Shown piece by piece: positions 54,630-64,000 of a stretch of 64,000 bases of DNA. The DNA comes from Lomentospora prolificans (taxonomy: Eukaryota > Ascomycota > Sordariomycetes > Microascales > Microascaceae). The stretch lies in NCBI GenBank assembly GCA_029532625.1, contig JARFXM010000006.1, positions 1,178,001-1,242,000 on the forward strand, given 5' to 3'. Position 1 is the stretch's first letter. Each line of letters begins with the position of its first letter. The translations under genes were made by a program, and so were the position numbers. Below the pieces are notes generated by a model, which was not told where the DNA came from, ran no database searches, and saw nothing but the letters and a program-made list of their open reading frames with translations.

Positions 54630-56336
54630 CTACCATCCGCCACCTATCTTGCCCGCAAGTTGCGCTGCCCGCTCTGTCTGGGTCTTATCCTTGCCAACGT
54701 CGCTGATCACCTCGCGGAAACTCGTGAGAGCAAGTCTGTCCAGGTCTATCCCGGTCGTGCCGGCCCAGTACTCCAGGGTATCTTTAATGTAGGATGGTGA
54801 CACGCCATCAATGGTGGCACCAGAGCCTCCATTTGCTGTCGCATCAGTCATAGCGACATCTTCGCCTTCAGAGAAATAGGCCTCATCAATGAGCGCCAGC
54901 CACTCTTTCTGCTCATGCGGGCCGGGCTTTGTTTCTTGTCCGGTCCGCTCCATTACTGTCTCGTCATCTACCTTGATTTGGCCCCCGCCATTGGTACAAC
55001 CGCCAGGGCAGGCCATCACCTCGACGTACGCGTAATCCAAAGTCCCAGATTTTCCCGCTGGTCTCCTAGCGCTACCGAACGGTTTTCCGCCAGGCATCCT
55101 AGAGGGCTTCGGCGGCTTCAGCTTGCGTACTAGGTTCTGGATGTTTCGAAACCCATAAAATCTAGCCGCCTTGAATATAGCTTCATCGTTGGCGGATATG
55201 ATCCTATACTCCATCACATCGGCATTTCTGCCCTTAGCCCTTTGTATTTGAGAGCCGGGGTTCTTGGACGCCACAGCCTCGAGGATGAAATGCAAGTAGC
55301 CCCCCGAGGTATTCGCTTCGCGCGGAGATCGATAAGCGCGATGAGAAGGGAACAAGAACCTTTGAAGGGTAGGATCTGGGAATGGAACTGCAGATGCAAT
55401 GGCCTTATCACAAGCAAGGTCAAAAAAGTTTAGACCCCTAGATTCCGCGAGCATCAGAACCTCTTTGCTCGTTATAACGCAGTCCACATCCCTCACGCTT
55501 TGGCTCGCGCAACCATCATCCCAGGCTTTATTCGTTAGTTCTTCCCTGCTGGCCTCGAGCTTCTTATCAAAACAAGGCATAACAGCAAGGTGCCATATCC
55601 TGCTAGGTGGCACACCGAGCTTTTTGCTGAGTGTGCTCTTGAGGATGGTGCCCATGAGCGCTTGCGGGGACTTGATCTTAGAGAGGTACGGTAGGACGTG
55701 CGGGTGGGTCTTCTCAGCATAACACACCCACCCGGGACATGCCGATGCGAGGACGGGCTTCGAAGCCCCCGAGTTGGCTGCGGCGAGGGCCTCGTCGGCG
55801 CTGAGGACAAGGCACGCCTCGCGAGCAACGTTCGTATCCACCACCCACGAGAACGAGTTGCCCCATTTGCCACCCCGCGCCAGCTCTTGCACAAGCAGTC
55901 TCTCGAGCATCCTCCCGGCAGCGACCTCACTCACGCCCTTTCCGCATGCGACCGCCAAGTTCGCGCGAACCTGCGGCGCTACGCTTGCGACGAATATCCT
56001 TGCTCCTTCGTCTTCGAGGCCCTCAACGCGCGCATTCGCGCCGTCGTCAATTTTGAGCGCGGGCGCGGCATCTAGCGTATTGAGCACCTCGGCGTGGCTC
56101 TGCAGGCTGACGAGGACCGCCTCGGCAGAGGTGACGCACCCGGAGCAGGCGAGGCAATCTGTGAGTGATATCTGGGCGGGGGCCGAGTTCTTTGCGCGTG
56201 AGGTGCCGTCGAGGACGACTTCATGTTCGAGGGAGGGATTCTCTTCTCCGGCGGGGAGGGTTTCGATTGGTTTTATGCAGGCGACCGAGGGGGCGATGAA
56301 GTCGTTGAGGGTGTCGGCGGAGAGGATAGCACTCAT
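54630..56336 (-). CDS. NAR1: NAR1, cytosolic Fe-S cluster assembly factor (Fe-only hydrogenase-like)
   Basis: Single exon on the minus strand, 568 residues, start ATG 56336 with MSAILSADTLNDF. C20 and the C61-x2-C64-x2-C67 cluster (DCLACSGC) are the N-terminal Fe4S4 ligands. C-terminal ligands are found in ASACPGWVCYAEK, VMPCFDKK and MACPGGCTNGGGQ, so all eight cluster cysteines appear intact. Nar1 receives Fe-S clusters from the Nbp35-Cfd1 scaffold and passes them to the Cia1-Cia2-Met18 targeting complex in the cytosol; it is essential in yeast. Length and motif order are typical. Frame is open for 62 more codons upstream but contains no ATG. It converges on the SUZ gene with only 97 bp between the stops, so their 3' ends may overlap. 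Confidence 0.95.
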   Translation of the reverse strand: MSAILSADTLNDFIAPSVACIKPIETLPAGEENPSLEHEVVLDGTSRAKNSAPAQISLTDCLACSGCVTSAEAVLVSLQSHAEVLNTLDAAPALKIDDGANARVEGLEDEGARIFVASVAPQVRANLAVACGKGVSEVAAGRMLERLLVQELARGGKWGNSFSWVVDTNVAREACLVLSADEALAAANSGASKPVLASACPGWVCYAEKTHPHVLPYLSKIKSPQALMGTILKSTLSKKLGVPPSRIWHLAVMPCFDKKLEASREELTNKAWDDGCASQSVRDVDCVITSKEVLMLAESRGLNFFDLACDKAIASAVPFPDPTLQRFLFPSHRAYRSPREANTSGGYLHFILEAVASKNPGSQIQRAKGRNADVMEYRIISANDEAIFKAARFYGFRNIQNLVRKLKPPKPSRMPGGKPFGSARRPAGKSGTLDYAYVEVMACPGGCTNGGGQIKVDDETVMERTGQETKPGPHEQKEWLALIDEAYFSEGEDVAMTDATANGGSGATIDGVSPSYIKDTLEYWAGTTGIDLDRLALTSFREVISDVGKDKTQTERAAQLAGKIGGGW

Positions 56337-57186
56337 AGCGCCGGTTGGGCAGAGGTTGAGAACCTCTTTGCTGAGTTGGTCGTGTTGTCGGTCCTGTGTG
56401 GGTATGCGCTGAGAAATCGGAAGATGCTCTTGTGGAGTTCCTCGCGGGGTCAAACGATGAGAAAAATTGACGGCACAATATCCAAATTTCGACACATCGG
56501 AAGTTTCTCGATATACCCACAAAAGAACGCCTTTAAAGAGTGAGGCTATGTTACCACTATTCGAGGGTGAAAGATGGCACGCGAGATAAGATACTCTCGA
56601 GTGGCAAGTGCTTCGACCCGCGGAGATGGTTGCCCCACTAGAAACGCAGGTATTTGTAAAGTTTAGCCAGCGACTTATCGATAACGTAAAAAAAGTCGGT
56701 TTGTGCAGTCAACCGATAGCCAGCCAGCGATTATTAATGGGAGTTCGCCAGCCAGGCGTCTTTGGGCTTGCCAGCGACATCGGCCGGGTCTTGTATGCAA
56801 GCACTGTAAAACGACCAGGTTAGCGCACGTTGATCCCAAGTTAATGGAGCGCCAGCATCCGCTCGTGCGCCATAATAGGAAGAGGAAACGAACATCCTTA
56901 GCGGATGTTGCCCCTGTGCAACCGAGGGAGCCGGGAGCATCGGGCGCTACAAAACTCCCCTGTAAGTCTATGCGCCATCACGGGCTCAGTGACTACACGG
57001 GATGACATCACAATGAGTCCCAGGTGAGACCTGGGAAGCTACGCGCACTTTTTTTAAATAGTCATGATGGCTTCAGTAACCCCAAGCTCACCCTCTGTTC
57101 TCATGCTCCTCCCGCATTATTTGGCAAATATATAACATTCGACTCTCAAATTCGACTTTCAAACAAGAACCCAAAATCGATTTAAC
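56337..57186. promoter_or_regulatory. Divergent region between NAR1 and the four-TM gene
   Basis: 850 bp with no gene. It contains GCCAGCCAGC words near 56718-56760 and an AT-rich stretch near 57110-57140. Confidence 0.45.
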
Positions 57187-57917
57187 ATGGATGTATGTAT
57201 TGCCGGGGAGCAGTTCGGCCCATGAACCAATGGCTAACATAGCCTGTACCATCCAGTCTGTCGCAGCATACAGTTATGGCACTTTCGCCTGGTTGGTGTT
57301 ACAGGGCCTCCCATTGTTGATCTGGCCCTCCTTCATCAGCTCGCTATTGCGGACCGACTTCCACCAGCCCTCCCGTAAGAATCCTGGCGGCCTTGAATCT
57401 TCTCAATTTTACCCCGTGCGCCAGCCTAACGCAAAGCTATAGCTCTCGAGGAATACTACGCCCAGTCGCTAGGAATCAGCCTCATCGCTCTCGGCCTAAC
57501 GACCGTCGTGCTCAGCGGCGCGATACCGTTAACTTCCCTCCCAATCAGTTGAGTCTTGTTCCCGGCCACGAGCATTTGATCACCCTTGGCCCGTGGACGT
57601 CGCTAACTCTGTCGTCCGTAGCCGAGAACGAGGTCGTGAGTCCCTACGCCACGTCGATCATTCTCATCACCTCACTCCACCACGCCGCGACGGGCTTCTA
57701 CGCATATGCCCGCTACACGCGTACCCCGCAGACATCTTTTGCCCTGGCCACGTTCGCCAGCGGCTCCCTCGCCGTCTTTGGCCTCTTCACGATGCTCTTT
57801 GCCGGAGACAAGTCGCGCAGGAGCAAGAAGCACGGCTTCGACAAGGACACGAGTTCTTTCCCGTTCCCAAACACGGACTCGTACAGAAACAAGAAGAAGA
57901 AGGTGAAAGGTTACTAG
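57187..57917 (+). CDS. Four-TM membrane protein conserved-looking in filamentous ascomycetes, 4 exons
   Basis: Exons are 57187-57192, 57257-57374, 57443-57547 and 57622-57917, giving 174 residues. The introns are 64, 68 and 74 nt with CTAAC-type branch sites; the last has an unusual GTTGAG donor. All phases agree. The first exon is only ATG GAT. The sequence reads SVAAYSYGTFAWLVLQGLPL for the first hydrophobic segment, then LEEYYAQSLGISLIALGLTT, a luminal-looking loop, SPYATSIILITSLHHAATGF, and FALATFASGSLAVFGLFTML. The C-terminus is basic (RNKKKKVKGY) and probably cytosolic. I know similar uncharacterised fungal proteins but no function. Frame continuity through three introns is good evidence that the gene is real. 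Confidence 0.78.
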
Positions 57918-58276
57918 GTGTACCTAAGGCAACCAAGCAAGCAAGCGTTGTTACAAAGGTAGTATAGACTAGTGTTACGAATCTTGGCAGAGTAAGTCAG
58001 GCTTAGGAAGGGCACGTTGTATTATGGTAATTGTTTCTCTTCCACTACCGAAATACACTGAAAATCGTAAACGCCCCATGGCCCATTCAGCAACATCTCG
58101 CACATGATACAGACAACCTAATGCTATACAGGTGACACCAAAAAGTGAAGGTGTTTTTTCTAAGCAGAAATTCCAACCAAACGCCATATGAAGAATCATT
58201 ACCCGAATAGCACGTACATGTATCTCTCGCATTAAAAGCCCCCATGGCGGCAAGTAAGGTAGCCATGAGCTGAAGA
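57918..58276. other. Convergent 3' intergenic region
   Basis: 359 bp between two genes that end towards each other. No gene and no clear terminator. Confidence 0.5.
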
Positions 58277-59482
58277 TTACTCCTCGACGGCGATAGCCAT
58301 AGCATCGCCGTTAGTAACACCGTTAACGTGAGCCTCGTCATCTACCATCTCGGTGGGGCCCTCCGTCAGCTGGATATTCACAGCTCCAGACTTGATGGCC
58401 GCGCGGCGCTCGTGCCAGTCCATCTCGCTTTGGAGAACTTGGGAGATAAGCATTTCCTTCTCTCTCCACATTTGCCTGTACTCCTCTTCCTCCTTCTTGA
58501 TATCGGCGATGAGCCGCTCGCTTTCCTCGTCAGCCAACTTGACTTGGTATCGGCATCGGGCATGTAGCTCTTTGAGCGGGTAGTTCAGTTCCTTCTCCGA
58601 GAACAGATCTTCATGCAGTGTGGTGAATTGCTCCCTCTCGCTGTCGTTACCGTCGCCCCCCTCATCCACCGAATCGTCCTGGCCGGTTGCGTGTGACTGG
58701 GGCGTCTTGATAATGATCTTCAGCTTCGAAGACTTGCCGCTGATCCCCCCTTGCTGAGATTTCGGGATGGGGTCGGATGGCCGCAGTGCTTCGGTTTCGT
58801 GGACGGTGCGCATATGTTTAGCAAGAGCGTCGGACCTAGTGAATGCGCGGTCGCACTCTGGAGAGTTGATCAATGGTTAGCCAAGATCTCTTGGTATTAT
58901 TAGCAAACAGCTAAGCCTGAAGAGAAACTAACCAGGGAGGTAGCAATAGAAGGGCTTCTCTCGTGTGTGGCTTCGCATATGCGCTTTCAGGGCATAGCCG
59001 CTGGCATGCGCCATGCTCTTACGCGAGCAGCCAATCCACTCGCAAGTGTACTTTTTTTGCCGGCTCTCAATATGTTCATTGTGAATGTGCTCAACGAGGT
59101 TGTCCATGTTGCCAAGGTCTCCGGCCTCGCATCCATCCCAGGCGCACGCGGATACTTGCTCCTGAAAATCTTCCTCCTCATAACGAGCATTAGTCGGCGA
59201 ACTAGGCACATCGCCATCCGTATCCTCAGAAACCTCTGACATTCCGTCCAGCTCCGGAGCGGCCTCGGCCTCAACCTCTGGTGCTGCAACAGTAGTCGGC
59301 GTGGCGGCTCCTTCAGTAAACTTTTGGCGTTTCGAAGGTCGCGATTCAGTCTCCTCGGCGTCATCTGCAGCTTCGTCATCAGAGGCGTCGGACGAGGCAG
59401 CGACAGATGAAAGAGGGGAGTTTGGAGATTCGTCGTCATGGGGCGACGCTTTCCTAGCCGACGATCTCTTGGGCGCCGCCAT
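58277..59482 (-). CDS. C2H2 zinc-finger protein, Iec1/INO80-subunit-like, 2 exons
   Basis: On the minus strand the exons are 59482-58933 and 58857-58277 (intron 75 nt, GTTAGT donor), giving 376 residues. The N-terminal 110 residues are acidic Ser/Ala/Glu-rich. Three C2H2 fingers follow: CAWDGC..HIHNEH, CEWIGCSRKS..HMRSH, and CYLPECDRAFTRSDALAKHMRTVH. The intron falls inside the third finger, between P and E. A basic linker precedes a coiled coil with EESERLIADIKKEEEEYRQM near 270-310. The Cx4C, Gli/Zic-like fingers with a coiled coil match fission-yeast Iec1, a subunit of the INO80 remodeller that binds nucleosomes near phosphate-responsive genes. The call is by architecture; other C2H2 regulators share this finger type. 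It is divergent from RanGAP, separated by 768 bp that contain a CACGTG box. Confidence 0.75.
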
Positions 59483-60250
59483 TGTTCCAGAGCAATGCAA
59501 ATAGAAATCAATGGAATGCTGTACTTAATCGGATCCAGCGAGAAGCGAAATGTCTGGAATGAACCACTTTTTTGCGTCCCAAGTCGATTAGGGATGGTAT
59601 TAATTGATCGATATTCGATGGGCGTAGGATCTGTTGCGTACAGCGCAGACCGCAGGTGCAATAACGGCGGTATCCAAGACTGCCAAAATTCGAGCCAGCT
59701 CAGCAACTCCAGGCTCCAGATCTTCTCGCTGGATCTTTTGCAGGAGGTCGACGCGATTTCGCACGAGCCACACCTCAAGCAAGCACAGGTACGAGTGGGC
59801 GCTGCTGACCATCACGTGACATTTATTACGTACCACTCCTACTCCAGGCTGTTGTCACGTCCAGTTTCAGAGAGACCTTGAAACCAGCCCCAACGCCGCG
59901 CCACACTCAACATGCGTCGGCGATTCATGCGCCACAAGTTCTGGGCATGATGTGGTTTGCCACAGTCTCTGTGTTCTCACCTACACGATTAGAGACCCTG
60001 CAGGCACAGCGCACGACTGAGGGGCGAACGGGCACCCCCCGAATGAATAACCCCGCCTGTTCTGGTCGTAAGAATTGTTTACCGTCGCAGCCCCGCCAAC
60101 CCACCTTTTCCTAATACAATTTGGATCGCATTTCCGTTTTTCTTACCTTGTTCCCCCATTGCCCTCAGCTCTCTGCAAGTCCCCGTATACTCTTACAATA
60201 AGTATTTGCCGTCTCGTATTAGTGCCATTTCCATCTCTGAACCTCCAAAG
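59483..60250. promoter_or_regulatory. Divergent promoter between the Iec1-like gene and RanGAP
   Basis: 768 bp. CACGTG at 59813-59818 lies about midway, in the context ATCACGTGAC. No gene. Confidence 0.5.
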
Positions 60251-61579
60251 ATGGCTCCTTCGACCAAGGTCTTCTCCCTCGAGGGGAAGGGCTTGAAGCT
60301 TGACACCGCCGAGGACCTTGAGTCTCATATCAAGGCGCTGCGCGAGATGAACGACGTTGAGGAGGTCAGGATTTTGGGAAACACTTTGGGCGTAGGCGCC
60401 TGCAAACTTCTCGGAGAAGTTTTGTCTACGAAGAAGACACTAAGGGTATGTCTAAGCTCGCCACCCCCGACTACGACTTCTAGACCTGTTGCTAACCGTT
60501 ATTCCTTGCGCATTTAGATCGCTAACTTTGCTGACATCTTCACCGGACGTCTCCTTAACGAAATCCCTGAGGCACTATCCTCCCTCCTCACATCTATCCT
60601 CAACCTCCCTAAACTCAACACCATCGATCTAAGCGACAACGCCTTCGGCATTAATACCCACGCCCCTCTAGTCGCCTTCCTCGCGGCCCATATTCCCCTT
60701 CAACACCTATACCTCAATAACAACGGCTTGGGTCCTCACTGTGGCATCCTCATTGCCAACTCCCTTTCGGAGCTCCACAAGAAGAAGGAAGAGGCGAGGA
60801 AGGGAGGCCAAGAGGTACCCGACCTTGAGACCGTCATCTGTGGCCGTAACCGTCTCGAGAATGGGTCTATGGTTGCCTGGGCTAGGGCTTACCGTCTCCA
60901 TAACAAAGTCAAGCTCGTGAAGATGGTCCAAAATGGTATCCGACCTGAGGGTATCTGTCATCTTCTCACCTCTGGCTTGAACAAGGCGACCGGTCTCGAG
61001 GTTGTCAATCTTCAGGACAACACCTTCACACTCAGCGGGGCCAAGGCACTTGCCAAGGCTATCCCTGGATGGGAAAACCTTAAGGAGTTGGGTGTGGGTG
61101 ATTGCCTTCTTACCGGCAAGGGTGGTGTACTATTGAGTGCGGCCCTCGCCAAAGGATCCAACAAGAAGCTCGAGATTCTACGACTCCAGTATAACGATAT
61201 TACTGTCGCCGGTGTCAAGAGCCTTTCTGAGGCCGCCAGTGACTCTCTTCCCGCTCTCAAGAGGCTAGAACTTAACGGAAACAAGTTTGCTGAGCAAGAC
61301 CCTGCTATCCTCGCACTTGGGGAACTCCTCGACGAGCGCAAAGAGAAGCTTGGTGGAGACATTGTGCAGGAGGATGACTGGGGTCTGGACGAGCTTGACG
61401 AGCTTGACGACGAGTCTGATGAGGAAGAAGAGGAAGAGGAAGAAGAGGGATTAGAGCCGGAGGAGCTTGCAGAGAGGTTGCTGAAGGAGGCAGAGGAGGC
61501 GATGGAGGAGCCTACGGTGCAGCTCAAGGACAAAGACGTGGACAAGCTTGCAGAGACCTTGGAGAAGACCTCTATTTAG
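60251..61579 (+). CDS. RNA1: Ran GTPase-activating protein (RNA1/RanGAP), 2 exons
   Basis: Exons are 60251-60445 and 60518-61579 (intron 72 nt, GTATGT donor, phase 0), giving 418 residues. The protein is a run of about 11 leucine-rich repeats of ribonuclease-inhibitor type, with LDLSDN-, YLNNNG-, LQDNTF-, LRLQYND- and LELNGN-like cores. A C-terminal acidic tail of about 50 residues follows (LDDESDEEEEEEEE). The GRNRLENGS segment near residue 200 contains the arginine-asparagine catalytic region of yeast Rna1. RanGAP stimulates GTP hydrolysis by Ran in the cytoplasm and so sets the Ran-GTP gradient for nuclear transport. Length is close to the S. pombe protein (386). Fungi lack the SUMO-target tail of the animal protein, as here. 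No break is visible. Confidence 0.94.
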
Positions 61580-62227
61580 GAGTCGGTGTTTGGCTTGCGT
61601 GCTGTGCATAAACGGAAACTGGGTAGTTCATATATAGATATCAATGAAGTATGACATGATGCACCTGCTTCCTTGCGCCTAGGGATGAAAAAGAAAGACT
61701 TTTGATGAATAGTGTGCATGTTTCTCGAATGTACCCTAATTTCTCCCTGCTTCCACAATATGTATAGCTCGTAAGGTTGCAAAGAGCACTTGATTTATTT
61801 TCCACAAGCACGCGACAGTGCAGCGCCGGAAGCCAGCATGCAGGATAGATGCGCCGGAAGTACCACGCTCGGGTATTTCGGCGGCTCCGGACAGTGGGAA
61901 TAGGCGCTCCCCGCCAACATCGCCAGCCAGCCAGCAGGCATATGGCAGCACATCACCCCATTTTCCAGTGAGCTTGGCCCGTGATGCGATCAGACGTCAA
62001 CATCACCTGTCCGGACGGACTTTGCCCAGCTTCAACTCGGTGCAAGGAACATACAAATACGGCGTGTCCCACCTCTGAGGTCGAGATGCTACACGTTTAG
62101 TTTGGTGTACTCCATACTGCAATCTATTGAACAAATCAAACTCAAATCCAGAAGTCGATTAAATCCTCACCTGCAACGCAACACCACCAAAATCCCACTT
62201 ATATTGGACAAATCCCCGTCTTTCACC
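61580..62227. other. Intergenic region after RanGAP
   Basis: 648 bp with no gene. It includes CCAGCCAGCCAGC at 61922-61935. The last part is the leader of the next gene. Confidence 0.45.
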
Positions 62228-62876
62228 ATGCCGTTAGTATTATTCGAAACTAGCGAATCGGTCATAGAATTTCTATGGGATATCGCTTTGGCATTCTTTA
62301 TCGTGCGCATAGCACTGGCCTACTTCCTCCTCACATTCGCCAGCGGCGCACTCTTAACCTACGCCTTCGCCGACCGAATCCTGCCCACCGCCCTCCTGTC
62401 CTTGACCATGTCGCAGTCCGAACTTCTTGTCCTCGGGCTACATGTCATTATCATGGCCTTCTGGGCGCGGTTGATCATTGTTTACTTTGAGGTACCCCGG
62501 GTTAAGAGCTTCAGGCTCGCCATCGGGGGTGTCGCGAGTGTGTTTATGCTCCTCGCAGAGGCCCTTATAGCCCTGTTAGTTTATGACCATGGCCACAGCA
62601 GCTGGGTTTACGCGATGGAGCCGTCTGTCAAAGCCGCGTGGGTATGCTCGTTAGTAATGTTCGCGTCGTTACCAGCGATGATGATGGTGATGGAGAAGCC
62701 GCCGACAGACGAATGCGAGAAGTGCCACCATCCCGCTACTTCCCATGGTCATGAGAAGAAGAGCATCACGGCAGCTGTGTAAGTTGGTCCTTTATTTTAC
62801 GGTTTGAGGATGCGATTCATCGCTAACAGACTGGACCAGGCCAAAAGTATCTAAATCGGGAAAGCCGAAGGCTTGA
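62228..62876 (+). CDS. Four-TM membrane protein with Cys/His-rich tail, function unknown, 2 exons
   Basis: Exons are 62228-62778 and 62840-62876 (intron 61 nt, GTAAGT donor, GCTAAC branch), giving 195 residues. Without splicing the frame would stop six bases later, so the intron adds only a short basic tail (PKVSKSGKPKA). There are four hydrophobic segments: IEFLWDIALAFFIVRIALAY, FASGALLTYAFADRI, SELLVLGLHVIIMAFWARLI plus FRLAIGGVASVFMLLAEALI, and CSLVMFASLPAMMM. The C-tail, DECEKCHHPATSHGHEKK, holds a CxxCHH..HxH array that could bind metal. I do not recognise the family. The start is chosen because the upstream frame is a poorly protein-like leader. No neighbour suggests a role. Confidence 0.75.
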
Positions 62877-64000
62877 GGGTCATGAACACAGATTAAAAAC
62901 TATCACCAGCGCCTATAACACTGGACGGGCTACTTGACGATAGCACATGTAACATTGTTGGCGCCAGGCGTTTGCCGCGGGTTATATTTCGAGAACAGAC
63001 CACTCATGCCCTCGTTTGTTTTTTATGGCTTTCTTCTCCATGAAGGGGATGTAAGATGGGATATTCTTGTTACATAGCTGGATGAATACCCAACGATGTT
63101 TTATTAGCTCACGTACAAGGAATGATATAAACCTCGGCTAGAGAGGGAGAAGCCAGCATGTCTAACCAACCATGGGCATTTGGTTCTACCGATCGGCGCG
63201 CCATTAGACTTAACCCAAATTGCCCTCCTCCGATTACACCTTTTCAATGAAGCCCAAGAAGTGCGGCATTTTGGGGCGGAGGACGGCGATAGCCCGTAGC
63301 TGCTTTTAGCTGTGATCAGCGCTTGCGGAAGCCAGAAGATGCTTCTCGCGAAAAGGACAATCTGTAGATGAATTGGTACGTCTCCGTGACAGCCCGGGCA
63401 TCCGAGAAATACAAAACCTCAAACACACAGCGCCAAAGATATATGGGGGGGCCAAGGGGCGGGTATCCTACGTATCTTGTGAGATCTCGCCACAGTAACT
63501 ACGGTAGCGAAAATCTCTCGTAAACACGTAAAAACCTCGAATGCAGCCTGCACGAGATGCTCTTGTGCTTATATGCGAGGAGCGTCTACATGAAGCATGG
63601 CTAAATTTGCACAATATCATTTCTTTGTCGCTTTTGCATCGGGTCGACCTCGCTTCGTGGTACCTGCAGCCCTTGGTGTGGGGCTCCTGTCGTGAAGGTA
63701 CCGAGCGCACCTACCGTGTTCGCTCATACGTCTTTTGATCCATTGCAATTGACCTAGTAGGAAGGACCAGCAGACTCTGTTATCGAATGACATACCCTTA
63801 TCGAGCATCGTTGATCACCGATTTCCTTTCCGATTGAGCACTTAACATTCTCTTGCCATCCACTCTCGACCATTCCGAGCACAGTCCCATGATCGGCGGG
63901 AGTCGTTGGCTCGAGCGGTCCATCAAGCGAGACAGAACCAGGGCGCGTCGTTCAATCGCTTTGAAGCAACCCAAGTTAGCCGCCATCGAGAGACATCTGT
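62877..64000. other. Right-end region, no gene seen
   Basis: About 1.1 kb up to the window end. Short open frames on both strands lack family features. A neighbouring gene may start beyond the window. Confidence 0.45.

Noticed and set aside
56337..56522. 62-codon extension of NAR1
   Set aside because: No ATG in the extension, and Nar1 starts normally place the first cysteine near residue 20, as with ATG 56336.
58987..59778. 263-codon minus-strand open frame overlapping the Iec1-like gene
   Set aside because: Same strand but a different frame from clear C2H2 fingers; its Arg/Leu/Pro content is a shadow of the acidic N-terminus.

Overview
This window is nuclear DNA of a filamentous ascomycete (Pezizomycotina, most likely a Sordariomycete). 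The genes carry short introns of about 55-150 nt with GTRNGT-type donors and CTAAC-type branch sites. Leaders are CT-rich, most intergenic spaces are long, and the gene set is typical of this group (GH131 glucanase, Ssr4/DUF1750, Sch9 kinase, Iec1-type zinc finger, a Zn2Cys6-like regulator). I saw no tRNA, rRNA, CRISPR array or recognisable transposon gene. All splice models were built by hand from donor, branch and acceptor signals, with reading-frame continuity checked across every junction.

Layout. Positions 0.5-7.4 kb hold POL5 (ribosome-biogenesis factor) and a Golgi GT71 mannosyltransferase. Then come about 7 kb without a convincing gene, leading to the long leader and gene of a CDC25 phosphatase (15.4-17.3 kb). 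Positions 20.5-22.4 kb hold PRA1/YIP3 and, 206 bp downstream, a disordered charged protein. A small one-TM RS-rich protein on the minus strand faces them. Positions 26.2-28.8 kb hold a five-exon regulator whose variant zinc cluster is split by an intron. A secreted GH131 glucanase (30.4 kb) converges on an SLC35C2/Ymd8-type transporter (31.9-33.9 kb). RBM42 and SSR4 diverge from a 584-bp promoter that holds an inverted pair of CACGTG boxes. About 4.3 kb of non-coding DNA precedes SCH9, which appears to have a 26-residue first exon and a 1.9-kb intron.

The right third is denser: ATP14 (F-ATPase subunit H), an unidentified 88-residue protein, a SUZ/SUZ-C protein with a frameshift in its glycine/arginine repeat, NAR1 (cytosolic Fe-S assembly), a four-TM protein with a 6-nt first exon, an Iec1-like INO80 subunit, RanGAP (RNA1), and a four-TM protein with a Cys/His tail. 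Almost all are housekeeping genes in unrelated pathways, so no gene cluster is evident. Two features link parts of the window: CACGTG boxes recur in several intergenic regions, and long homopolymer tracts recur, three of them with the same C-run to A-run composite structure.

I did not find a clearly new multi-gene system. The items most worth checking are the SUZ-gene frameshift, the split zinc-cluster regulator, the PRA1/disordered-protein junction, the SCH9 first exon, and the large gene-free block at 7.4-14.5 kb.
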